Position numbers and translations under genes: made by a program
NCBI GenBank assembly: GCA_964612145.1
Contig: CAZTBP010000006.1
Span: 62,001-126,000 of the forward strand
DNA from: JAGNLV01 sp964612145
Lineage (GTDB): Bacteria > Zixibacteria > MSB-5A5 > GN15 > FEB-12
Length of the DNA: 64,000 nucleotides
Direction of reading: 5' to 3'
Shown here: positions 53,143-60,391 of the stretch, piece by piece
How positions within the stretch are numbered: the first letter of the stretch is position 1
Layout: the number at the start of each line of letters is the position of its first letter
The notes under the pieces: generated by a model
What the model was told of the DNA's origin: nothing
The model's input: the letters and a program-made list of their open reading frames with translations, nothing else
Databases searched by the model: none

Positions 53143-53201
53143 GGTAATGCCTCAAACAGTAAACGGTTATTTGCGGTTCATCCGCAGGCAAATCCGGCAA
53201 C

Positions 53202-53233
53202 AAAAAACCCGCCGGACCTTCTGGCGCGGCGGG
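53202..53233 (-). terminator. Attenuator terminator in the ABC exporter leader
   Basis: Minus-strand CCCGCCG / CGGCGGG stem (extended inside by G-U, C-G, C-G after one C-C mismatch, loop AGAA) followed by T6. It stands 59 nt before the ATG of the first exporter gene, so default transcription should stop before the operon. Confidence 0.85.
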
Positions 53234-53260
53234 AAACAACACTCTTATGACATGATCGTC

Positions 53261-53350
53261 CTAAATGGGTATACTCCCTCTGCCGCATTGCATTCCGGTT
53301 GCCACGCCGAGTGGCACCTGGACACTGATATTGTCACGGTTCTTCACCAT
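53261..53350 (-). CDS. 29-codon leader peptide before the ABC exporter
   Basis: ATG at 53350 with GAGG 6 nt upstream; 29 codons (start MVKNRDNISVQVPLGV, end GRGSIPI), stop TAG at 53261-53263. It lies between a promoter at 53439-53466 and the attenuator hairpin. Codons 12-17 (V-P-L-G-V-A) contain segments 1 and 2 of the proposed switch: TGCCAC (53316-53311) pairs with GTGGCA (53305-53300). GGCGTGGC (53308-53301) can instead pair with GCCGCGCC in the terminator arm (53230-53223). Small size, no homologue recognised. Confidence 0.6.
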   Translation of the reverse strand: MVKNRDNISVQVPLGVATGMQCGRGSIPI

Positions 53351-53438
53351 TTTAATCCTCAATGGTCCTCTTATTTAATGCAGCGGCTTATCATATCTAA
53401 TGCACTTAAGACGACATTTTTATCGAAATTGTTTCTCC

Positions 53439-53466
53439 AAAATAGAGATATTTCTCACAAAGTCAA
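53439..53466 (-). promoter_or_regulatory. Sigma-70-type promoter for the ABC exporter leader
   Basis: TTGACT (53466-53461) and TATTTT (53444-53439) with a 16-nt spacer on the minus strand. Transcription starting near 53432 would give an 82-nt leader before the leader peptide. Confidence 0.5.
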
Positions 53467-53529
53467 AACTTTTTTTCGTAAATATAGCGTTAGACCATCA
53501 TGAGATAACAAAGCGTCGATTCAGGGCAA

Positions 53530-54351
53530 ATGACAGATTCAGTCTCAATTACTGCCGACAAACTGCGCCGGATTCGCAAAAAAGTGCTCGCCTTCTACCG
53601 CAAATCCGGACGGCGACTGCCCTTCCGTGAAACCCGTGACCCCTACGCTATCACCGTGTCCGAAATCATGTTACAGCAAACGCAGGTCGAGCGCGTAATT
53701 CCCAAATACACCGCCTGGCTCAAGCAATTCCCCACCTGGAAAGCCCTCGCCGGGGCCGCCCGCCGAGATATTCTTGCCGCCTGGTCCGGCCTCGGGTACA
53801 ATCGTCGAGCTATTTACCTTCATGAGATGGCGAAGCGGGTCACCGGCGACTTCGGCGGCAGCCTCCCCGATGATCCCGCCGCACTGCGCTCACTCCCGGG
53901 AATTGGTCCCTACACTGCCAACGCCATCGCCGTTTTTGCCTTTGGTAAACGTGTTGCCGCCGTCGATACCAACGTCCGTAAAGTCCTGATACACCTGCTT
54001 GACCTGCCTCACGACACGCCCATAAAAGAGATCGAGCGGATTGCCGAGCAATTACTCCCCCGCAGCGATATTCGCCAGTGGCACTACGCCCTGATGGACT
54101 ACGCCCGCGTCGCCATGACTCCTGATGTCAACCGAAGTATCAAACCACTGAGCCGTCAATCGAAGTTCGAGGGCTCCCTGCGCCAGATCCGAGGAGAGAT
54201 CATCCGTCAACTGACCAATAAGAAGCGTCTACGAATAGATCAGGTCGCCAAAGATATGAATCGAACCCTTGCCGATGTCCGCAGGGCTGCCGAAGGACTT
54301 GCCCGCGACGGTCTCGTTGTAATTACGAATAAGACCATTCGTCTGCGATAA
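53530..54351 (+). CDS. MutY-like adenine/HhH-GPD DNA glycosylase, short form
   Basis: 273 residues. The MutY core is present: TVSEIMLQQTQVERVIPKY (catalytic Glu), the helix-hairpin-helix LPGIGPYTANAIAVFAFGK and the catalytic Asp in VAAVDTNVRKVL. The iron-sulfur cysteines and the C-terminal MutT-like 8-oxoG domain of standard MutY are missing; instead a C-terminal helical domain follows (RQSKFEGSLRQIRGEIIRQL, then MNRTLADVRRAAEGLARDGLV), like a winged-helix. It excises adenine opposite damaged guanine in the parent family; activity of this short branch is less certain. Confidence 0.85.
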   Translation: MTDSVSITADKLRRIRKKVLAFYRKSGRRLPFRETRDPYAITVSEIMLQQTQVERVIPKYTAWLKQFPTWKALAGAARRDILAAWSGLGYNRRAIYLHEMAKRVTGDFGGSLPDDPAALRSLPGIGPYTANAIAVFAFGKRVAAVDTNVRKVLIHLLDLPHDTPIKEIERIAEQLLPRSDIRQWHYALMDYARVAMTPDVNRSIKPLSRQSKFEGSLRQIRGEIIRQLTNKKRLRIDQVAKDMNRTLADVRRAAEGLARDGLVVITNKTIRLR

Positions 54352-54399
54352 GCACCTATTCACTTGACCTCGCCGGTCCCGGCCCTTTATTGAATCACC

Positions 54400-55317
54400 A
54401 TGGCTATTACCGTACCAGACAGTTTTGCCGGACGCTACCGCGAGGTGGTCGACGAATTCGACCAGTTTGTCGCCACCCTCACCCGCCCGCCGGTCAATTC
54501 GTTTCGCGTGAATACGCTCAAGGCAGATCTCGACACGACCCTGCACCGCCTTGAGGACCTCGGCCTCGATCCGCAGCCGGTTCCCTGGTACGATGCCGCC
54601 TTTACTGTCAAATCCGATGATATTCTCAGCGCCACTCTCGAACGTTTCCTCGGCACCATTTACCAGCAGGAACTCGCCTCCATGCTTCCGCCGCTGGTCA
54701 TTGCCGACAAACTCCGCTCCGCCGCGACAGTCCTCGACGCCTGCGCGGCGCCCGGTTCCAAGACGACACTGGCCGCCGCTATCATGCAGAATCGAAATGT
54801 CATCATCGCCAATGACCGTAACTACGGTCGCATCCGTGCCCTTCAATTCAACGTCCACAAATTCGGCGCGATCAACACCATGATCACGAACTTCGAACTG
54901 CAGAACTTCCCCGCCGCGGCTTTCGACGTTGTCATGCTCGATGCCCCCTGCTCCTCAACCGGCACCGTGCGTAAGAGCCCAAAACTTCTTAATTCTTGGC
55001 AACCCTCGGTCTCTGTCGGCTACGCCGGACGTCAGAAAGATCTGATTCTACGCGCATATGACATGCTCAATCCCGGCGGCACTCTGGTCTATTCAACCTG
55101 CTCGCTGGCCCCGGAGGAAAACGAAGGGGTCGTCGATCACCTCCTGCGCAACCGCAAAGCAGACGTCGTCGAACTGGACCTGTCCGGCTTCACCTTCGCG
55201 CTCGGCCTGCCCTCGTGGGAGAACCGCGATTTCCATCCCGCTGTCCGCAAATGCGGACGAGTCTGGCCGCACCACAACGACACCGACGGCTTCTTCATCG
55301 CGAAGGTGACCGCATGA
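54400..55317 (+). CDS. RsmF/NOL1-type RNA m5C methyltransferase, catalytic part
   Basis: 305 residues. An N-terminal RNA-binding segment (PPVNSFRVNTLKADLDTTL) leads to the SAM domain (about 110-300): TVLDACAAPGSKTTLAAA, LDAPCSSTGTVRKSP with the catalytic Cys and STCSLAPEENEGV with the second Cys. It should methylate C5 of cytosine in rRNA or tRNA. The usual PUA-like domain is absent here but is encoded next, overlapping by 4 nt. Confidence 0.93.
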   Translation: MAITVPDSFAGRYREVVDEFDQFVATLTRPPVNSFRVNTLKADLDTTLHRLEDLGLDPQPVPWYDAAFTVKSDDILSATLERFLGTIYQQELASMLPPLVIADKLRSAATVLDACAAPGSKTTLAAAIMQNRNVIIANDRNYGRIRALQFNVHKFGAINTMITNFELQNFPAAAFDVVMLDAPCSSTGTVRKSPKLLNSWQPSVSVGYAGRQKDLILRAYDMLNPGGTLVYSTCSLAPEENEGVVDHLLRNRKADVVELDLSGFTFALGLPSWENRDFHPAVRKCGRVWPHHNDTDGFFIAKVTA

Positions 55318-55778
55318 TCCAGCACTGCCCCGATGACATAAAAACCCGTCTGCTGGAATATTTGAGCGAACGGTTCGGCTTTGACACGAGTGTCCTCGAC
55401 TCTTATGAGATCTACATGTCCGAAAGCTCCCGACAGAAGATCTTCCTTGGTCCCAAAATGGCTTTCCCGGTCCGCAAGTGCGATACCGGCGGCGTGCTCA
55501 TTGCCCGCGCCGGCCGCACGATTAAACCGGGAACCTCGCTTTTTCAGCTGTTCGGTGAGCACATCAAAAAGAACATCGCCCGCCTCACGAAGGACCAAGT
55601 CGCTGCCTTTGTTGCCGGCTCAGACCTCGAGCTGCAGCCGGAGCAAATCGACAATGCCGAACGCGGCTTTGTCATGGTATCGTGGGAGAACCGTCCCCTC
55701 GGCTGCGGCCTGCTCAAGGACAATCGCTTGGAGAATCAGATCCCCAAGGCGAATCGGATTGAGTTGAAAGAGCCTTGA
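55314..55778 (+). CDS. PUA-like RNA-binding protein, separate C-terminal half of RsmF
   Basis: 154 residues from an ATGA overlap with the methyltransferase stop. The sequence matches the C-terminal PUA-like domain of RsmF-type enzymes: FGFDTSVLDSYEIYMSESSR, FGEHIKKNIARLTKDQVAAF and the signature tail GLLKDNRLENQIPKANR. In most bacteria it is one polypeptide with the catalytic part; here a stop and restart separates them. The two should act together on the same RNA. Confidence 0.88.
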   Translation: MIQHCPDDIKTRLLEYLSERFGFDTSVLDSYEIYMSESSRQKIFLGPKMAFPVRKCDTGGVLIARAGRTIKPGTSLFQLFGEHIKKNIARLTKDQVAAFVAGSDLELQPEQIDNAERGFVMVSWENRPLGCGLLKDNRLENQIPKANRIELKEP

Positions 55779-55808
55779 GGAGGGCGGAACCCCTGCGGTT
55801 TTGACTCC

Positions 55809-55835
55809 GTAGCCCAAGCACCGTGGGTGCGTGGG
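55809..55835. repeat. REP-like 27-bp element, copy 1
   Basis: GTAGCCC-N2-GCAC-N2-TGGGTGCGTGGG, with a small GCACC / GGTGC hairpin. A second copy (23 of 27 positions fixed, differing at the N2 pairs) lies at 56634 on the other side of trmB. Confidence 0.7.
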
Positions 55836-55876
55836 GTCGTTGGCCTTTTTGGGCACACCATATAGAAAGTCATGGG

Positions 55877-55981
55877 TCGACTCCGATCACCATGATGTCA
55901 AAGAAGCTCCTCGACTTACATGCGTCGCCCTGATTTACGTGATTCACCCTAACTTACGTGAGTCACCCTGATCGGAGTCGA
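55877..55981. repeat. Three 19-bp tandem repeats inside a 13-bp inverted repeat
   Basis: TCGACTCCGATCA (55877-55889) and its perfect reverse complement (55969-55981) enclose three 19-bp units at 55914, 55933 and 55952 that share the core TTAC-TG-N2-TC-CCCT. No gene overlaps it. It looks like a regulatory or iteron-like element, or a small mobile repeat. Confidence 0.75.
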
Positions 55982-56003
55982 AGGATGATGACCCTTGATC
56001 CCC

Positions 56004-56612
56004 TCACTTCCCCGACAGGTACCGATAATGCATATAATAAATGTCCCGTCCCTCGGCCCGCCACTTCTGTTCGAAAAACGTCGGCGCGTATGAAAACAAC
56101 GCCTCCCTCGGCACAAACGGATCTCCCTGGTTGGATAGCTCCGGCACAAAATCCGCATTCTCCACCGCCCACTCGGCATACCATGACACGTCGGTCGCCA
56201 TAAACAAATCCCCGCCCGGTTTCAGCACCGTCGTCAGCAATTCGACGAATCTCGTATGCAGCAACCGCTTTAACCCGTGACGCGCCTTCGGCCACGGATC
56301 CGGAAACAGCAGGTAGATCTTTTCGAATGTCGGCCCGTCGAAATATCGCGGCAATACAATCCGCGCATCCCCCCGGTACAATTGCACATTGCTCAACCCC
56401 AATTTCTCGATTCTCGGAATCAGTTTGAAATGCCGCTTCTTCCCGATCTCAACCGCGACGAACTTCTTTTTCGGAAGCGCCCGCGCCAGCGACAACAGCA
56501 GATCGCCCCGGCCCGGCCCCACCTCGAGTATATCTCCGGTCCCGGTCTCGCTGCCCTCCGGCCAGATTTCAATCGGCTTGTTTGACTCCCAGTCCCAGGG
56601 AAACTCTTTCAT
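56004..56612 (-). CDS. trmB: tRNA (guanine-N7)-methyltransferase
   Basis: 202 residues. It methylates N7 of G46 in tRNA. Visible motifs: SAM-binding LEVGPGRGDLLLSLA, the second acidic residue VAVEIG, the RNA-binding and catalytic block LLFPDPWPKARHGLKRLL (the family marker) and TDVSWYAEWA. The length is standard. It lies between two repeats. The N-terminal MKEFPWDWE is typical of the family's short leader. Confidence 0.95.
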   Translation of the reverse strand: MKEFPWDWESNKPIEIWPEGSETGTGDILEVGPGRGDLLLSLARALPKKKFVAVEIGKKRHFKLIPRIEKLGLSNVQLYRGDARIVLPRYFDGPTFEKIYLLFPDPWPKARHGLKRLLHTRFVELLTTVLKPGGDLFMATDVSWYAEWAVENADFVPELSNQGDPFVPREALFSYAPTFFEQKWRAEGRDIYYMHYRYLSGK

Positions 56613-56633
56613 TACCCACCATCATGATGTCAC

Positions 56634-56686
56634 GTAGCCCCCGCACTTTGGGTGCGTGGGAATATCACGACGAACGTCACCCACGC
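56634..56686. repeat. REP-like element, copy 2, with longer inverted arms
   Basis: A copy of the 27-bp element at 55809 (56634-56660), extended by CCCACGC (56680-56686), the reverse complement of GCGTGGG (56654-56660). It lies just upstream of trmB and can form a larger hairpin. Confidence 0.65.
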
Positions 56687-56748
56687 GGAGCCGTGGATGA
56701 CCTACTCGAAATACACGGGCGCTATAATACCCGACCTTTTACCGATTG

Positions 56749-57651
56749 TCAATTGCCCCGACCGAGGATTTCGCGCAACGCATATTCCAATTGACCATGA
56801 TTGAATTTGAACTCGGTCTCGGCCAGCTTCTGCGGGATCGCCTGACAGCTCGCCATGATATCCGGCGCCATCTCCCCGGTCACGATCCGAAGCGCGAACT
56901 CAGGCACCGTGAAGATCGTCGGGCGACGCAGCACCCGCCCTAACGTCTTCGTGAACTCTTTGTTCGTCACCGGAAGCGGCGCGCAGAAATTGACCGGCCC
57001 GGACAGCCTGTCAGTCGTGATACAATGTCCCGCCGCCCGCACTAAATCCTCAAGCGTGATCCACGGCATATACTGCGAGCCATCGCCCAACTTGCCTCCC
57101 AGCCCGAACTTGAATAACGGCAGAATCGGTTTAAGAAAACCGCCCTCGGGCGTCAGGACCAGGCTTATCCGCATATTGACCACCCGCACCCCGGCAGCAG
57201 CGGCCGCCTGCGTGGCGCCTTCCCACTCGTTGCAAACTTTCGAGAGGAATGTGTCGCCCGGCGGGGCATCCTCTTGGACTACCTGATCCCCCTTATCGCC
57301 ATAGTAGCCGTGCGCCGACGCTACCAAAAACAGCCCCGGCTTCTGCTTCATCTTGGCGATTGTTTCAGCCAGCAGCTTTGTTCCGACCACCCGGCTGTCG
57401 AAAATCCGCTGCTTTTTCTCATCGCTCCAGCGGCCGGTCCCTATATTCTCACCGGCGAGATTGATGATGACATCGGCCCCCTCCAGTTCCTTGACATCAA
57501 CGAACCCCTCCTTCGGCCGCCAGGTAATTTCATTTTCCGGATCCACGGCCTCGCGACGAACCAGACGACGAATCCGATGACCGTTCATTTCCAGAAACGG
57601 CACCAGCTTCGATCCTACAAGGCCGGTATAACCGGCAATCGCTATATTCAT
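56749..57651 (-). CDS. TIGR01777-type NAD-dependent epimerase family protein
   Basis: About 301 residues from MNIAIAGYTGLVGSKL, the NAD-binding GxxGxxG start; the longer reading upstream is not homologous and includes terminator sequence. Signature blocks: VINLAGENIGTGRW, KLLAETIAKMKQKPGLF, VVNMRISLVL and a C-terminal domain of the DUF1731 type (FALRIVTGEMAPDIMASCQAIPQKL). YfcH and SulA-like members are related to division control and cell-wall sugars, but the substrate is unknown. GGGAG precedes the ATG. Confidence 0.9.
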   Translation of the reverse strand: MNIAIAGYTGLVGSKLVPFLEMNGHRIRRLVRREAVDPENEITWRPKEGFVDVKELEGADVIINLAGENIGTGRWSDEKKQRIFDSRVVGTKLLAETIAKMKQKPGLFLVASAHGYYGDKGDQVVQEDAPPGDTFLSKVCNEWEGATQAAAAAGVRVVNMRISLVLTPEGGFLKPILPLFKFGLGGKLGDGSQYMPWITLEDLVRAAGHCITTDRLSGPVNFCAPLPVTNKEFTKTLGRVLRRPTIFTVPEFALRIVTGEMAPDIMASCQAIPQKLAETEFKFNHGQLEYALREILGRGN

Positions 57652-57744
57652 AAACTCATGTCTCCCTCTGTCTGTCTGAAACGCCGGGCTTTTACTATCG
57701 TTCCCTCTTTCAAATGTCGATACGCATCGATCCCTCCGTAACAA

Positions 57745-57789
57745 AAAAACGGGCCCCCGAGGAGCACGGCTTATGGGGAGCCCGTTTTT
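57745..57789. terminator. Intrinsic terminator
   Basis: AAAAACGGGC (57745-57754) and GCCCGTTTTT (57780-57789) frame a 25-nt loop. On the minus strand it ends the propeller lipoprotein gene before the epimerase gene. Confidence 0.85.
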
Positions 57790-57808
57790 GTTGGATGATA
57801 GAGCGACA

Positions 57809-58885
57809 CTACTTCATCGAGACCGCCACCGGGACGCCATCGTCACCGGCCGACGGTTCGATCAGTGTCGTCACCACCGGTCCCGATTTGAGAAGCAAAC
57901 CATCGGTCTCGGTCGCCACAATAATATCCTTGCCGCTGCGACGCACGATTTTTGCCGGAATGTCACCGATCTTCTTAACCGGAAGAATATCGTAGTTGAA
58001 CCAGCTGGAGAGTCCTTTACTGGTTGCGATATACACGACCCAGTCCGAAGCGTCGATCGACCGAATCGCTCCCGCTTTCAACCCGGATTCTTCATTCACC
58101 GTCTCCCACCGGCCGCCGTCGTAGACATATAGCGCCTCGTCCGTACCGACATAAAGATGGTTGTGATTGAAATCGAGTGCATTTACGAAATCGAAAATGG
58201 CCGTGTCGCTGACAAGGTACCGGCGCTTGAACTCACTGCCGTCCCAGCGATAGAGTCCCTGGCCCTGGGTACCGACCCACAGGCCGGCGTTGTCTTCGGC
58301 CATATCAGTGACATCGATATCGTCAAACAGCCGCTCGTTGCCAAAGATTGATTTGGCGAACAGGCCGTTGCTGGTGCCGATCATCAGCCGGTAACCATGA
58401 CTGTAGAGATCCGTCACCATCCCCTCCAGCTCAAATTCCACCGGTTCGAGCACCGATTCGGCCAGTTCAAAAAGCTCGTCGCCGCCGACATAGACCTTGC
58501 CCGCATGGTACGTAACGGCGTTCAGCGCACCGCCGGCCGGTAGTGACTCCGAGGTCCGGCTGCCGAGATCGTAGATAATCAACCGGTCATCCGCGACCGC
58601 GTAAACAATCGTGTCGACCACTATCATATCATTGATGTCCAGCGGCGAGAAATCCGGGTCGGCCAACTCGCGCGAGCCTGCCGATGGATCCTCGGTCGGA
58701 ATTCCCTGTCGGGCCAGGCGCGCCTTTTCAAAGCTCTGGGCCACACTCGACGCAACACTGTCGACCATCTCATCAACAACATTCTTACTGCGTTCAGCTT
58801 CGGTGTCACCGGAACATCCGGCGATCACCAGCGCCGCCGCCACAAAAGCAGCTGCAATCAGTGTAAAGATTCGGTTCGTTTTCAT
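57809..58885 (-). CDS. Lipoprotein with beta-propeller domain
   Basis: 358 residues. The lipobox VIAGC sets lipidated Cys24; an alpha-helical linker (EAERSKNVVDEMVDSVASS) precedes a seven-bladed-type propeller with repeated patterns (VYAVADDRLIIYD, VYVGGDELFE, LYVGTDEALYVYDGGRW, VVYIATSKGLSS). Such propellers often bind proteins or sense ligands. It is divergent from the kinase operon and shares its palindromic control region. Confidence 0.9.
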   Translation of the reverse strand: MKTNRIFTLIAAAFVAAALVIAGCSGDTEAERSKNVVDEMVDSVASSVAQSFEKARLARQGIPTEDPSAGSRELADPDFSPLDINDMIVVDTIVYAVADDRLIIYDLGSRTSESLPAGGALNAVTYHAGKVYVGGDELFELAESVLEPVEFELEGMVTDLYSHGYRLMIGTSNGLFAKSIFGNERLFDDIDVTDMAEDNAGLWVGTQGQGLYRWDGSEFKRRYLVSDTAIFDFVNALDFNHNHLYVGTDEALYVYDGGRWETVNEESGLKAGAIRSIDASDWVVYIATSKGLSSWFNYDILPVKKIGDIPAKIVRRSGKDIIVATETDGLLLKSGPVVTTLIEPSAGDDGVPVAVSMK

Positions 58886-59009
58886 CGTATCCTCCTTTAT
58901 TGAGTGGTTGTTTTGTCTGGACAGGTTTATATCAAGACCTGTGCCGGACCCTATAAACCACTAAACTACAATACTTTACGTCAGCCCCCAACCGCCCTGA
59001 CCCGTCAAA

Positions 59010-59031
59010 AGTGTGTCAAATTTGACACACT
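59010..59031. promoter_or_regulatory. Palindromic operator or activator site 1
   Basis: 22-bp perfect palindrome with core GTGTGTCAAATTTGACACAC. Twin of the site at 59074, centres 65 bp apart. Between the two, CGTTGC (59032-59037) and GCAACG (59063-59068) form another inverted pair. Confidence 0.85.
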
Positions 59032-59073
59032 CGTTGCCCACCGTTTTGATCTTCGTTACATTGCAACGACTTA

Positions 59074-59097
59074 GAGTGTGTCAAATTTGACACACTC
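59074..59097. promoter_or_regulatory. Palindromic operator or activator site 2
   Basis: 24-bp perfect palindrome with the same core GTGTGTCAAATTTGACACAC flanked by GA and TC. It lies 77 bp before the ATG at 59174 and about 190 bp before the divergent lipoprotein start. It is a likely binding site for the Fis-type activator encoded in this operon. Confidence 0.85.
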
Positions 59098-59124
59098 CCC
59101 CGTATATGCCCATGCGACTTATAG

Positions 59125-59154
59125 TTGACCCGCGTCTCAACTCAGGTGTATACA
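59125..59154 (+). promoter_or_regulatory. Sigma-70-type promoter of the sensor operon
   Basis: TTGACC (59125-59130), 18-nt spacer, TATACA (59149-59154). A start near 59161 leaves a short leader with GAGAGGA before the ATG at 59174. Confidence 0.5.
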
Positions 59155-59173
59155 GGATGAGAGAGGAATTCAC

Positions 59174-60391
59174 ATGGCACGAGGTCTCATCACAATCGCA
59201 GTCCTGCTGCTCGCCGTCACTGTTGGCGCCGCCGACAGCGTCTGGGTGTCCGGCAGGCCGCTGCAGGTCAACCTCGACCGATTGTACCTCTCCCACGGCC
59301 AGGAGGAGCGGATATTCCCCGGCAGCCGCTTTGTCGTCCACCGTGGCTCCGACTCAGTCTATTCCGGCTGCGTTGAATTTGCCTGGACCGGCGTTTCCGC
59401 CAGTTTCGAGACTACCGGTTTTTTTGACACGTTGAACCTGCACGAGCTCCACGTCTGGATGCAGCGCGCCCCCTTGGATACAACCACTTCCATCACTATC
59501 GGCTACACCGGCCACCCGCCCGCTTCCGACAGTCTCGGTCACAACCGCGTTATTTTTCGGCAGTATGAATCGCAGTTTGAAATGTCGCTGGATTTTGAGT
59601 CCGGCACCCTCGACGCTTTCCTGTCGTATCACGACTACAACCGCACCGGACCCCACAGCCGGACCATCACCCATCCGGCCCCCTTCTTTATTGCCCTGGT
59701 CCCGAACACATCGGCCGACGTCACCTCCGGCGGTATCCTGACAACCTCACTTTACTACCGCCTGGACATCGAACGCCCCTCGCTGTATTTCAGCGGCGAT
59801 GCCGTCCAACCGTTTTGCCGGCTCAGGCCCGGCGGTGAAAAAACCGCACGACCGTTCCCGTATGATCCGGCCCGGGGACGAACCCTGCTGACGAGCCTTC
59901 GCGACCGTCCCCGCGAAATCGCTATCGGCACCAATCATCCTGTGCTGGATCCAACCGCATCCTACTTCGCCGACATCCTCTCGCGCGACCGATTCAAGAC
60001 CCGCGTCGTAAGCAGCGAACGGTCTGCCGACATCTGCATTATCACGGTACCATTGACCGACGACCCTCTGGTCAGCCTGCACCACATTCACGATCACCTG
60101 ACCGCAACCGCCGACCCCGAGCAACCGGCCGCCCAGACCCTGAACATCATCGGCGACTACCTCGAATCAGCCGAAAACGCCGCCGACTCCTCCAGTCGCA
60201 TCCGCTACATCCAACTGGCCGAGCAGTCGCTGCGCGATGACATAGGAGTATTTGCCTTGTTCCGTCCCACTCGGTTCTTCAACGCCAGGCAAAACATACT
60301 CGGCTCGCCGTTTGAATCTGATGGCCGCCTCGATTTCAACCGCCTTCAGCGCGTACACCTGCCGATTGTCAGCGAGGACTGCCGGCCATGA
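59174..60391 (+). CDS. Exported protein with a solute-binding-like C-terminal half
   Basis: 405 residues with a signal peptide (about 1-20, ending VGAADS). The second half follows the rhythm of extracellular solute-binding proteins of the SBP_bac_5 type (REIAIGTNHPVLDPTASYFA, a central acidic and His-containing loop LVSLHHIHDHL, and a C-terminal helix set SSRIRYIQLAEQSLRDD ending VFALFRPTRFFNAR). The N-terminal half is beta-rich. It overlaps the histidine kinase by 4 nt, so it may be a periplasmic sensing partner rather than a transporter component. Family call moderate. Confidence 0.6.
   Translation: MARGLITIAVLLLAVTVGAADSVWVSGRPLQVNLDRLYLSHGQEERIFPGSRFVVHRGSDSVYSGCVEFAWTGVSASFETTGFFDTLNLHELHVWMQRAPLDTTTSITIGYTGHPPASDSLGHNRVIFRQYESQFEMSLDFESGTLDAFLSYHDYNRTGPHSRTITHPAPFFIALVPNTSADVTSGGILTTSLYYRLDIERPSLYFSGDAVQPFCRLRPGGEKTARPFPYDPARGRTLLTSLRDRPREIAIGTNHPVLDPTASYFADILSRDRFKTRVVSSERSADICIITVPLTDDPLVSLHHIHDHLTATADPEQPAAQTLNIIGDYLESAENAADSSSRIRYIQLAEQSLRDDIGVFALFRPTRFFNARQNILGSPFESDGRLDFNRLQRVHLPIVSEDCRP

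Noticed and set aside
58931..58946. CGGCAC-A-N4-TTGAT on the minus strand before the propeller lipoprotein as a sigma-54 promoter
   Set aside because: The essential -12 GC is GA, so I do not list it as a promoter; it is mentioned only as a lead beside the palindromes.
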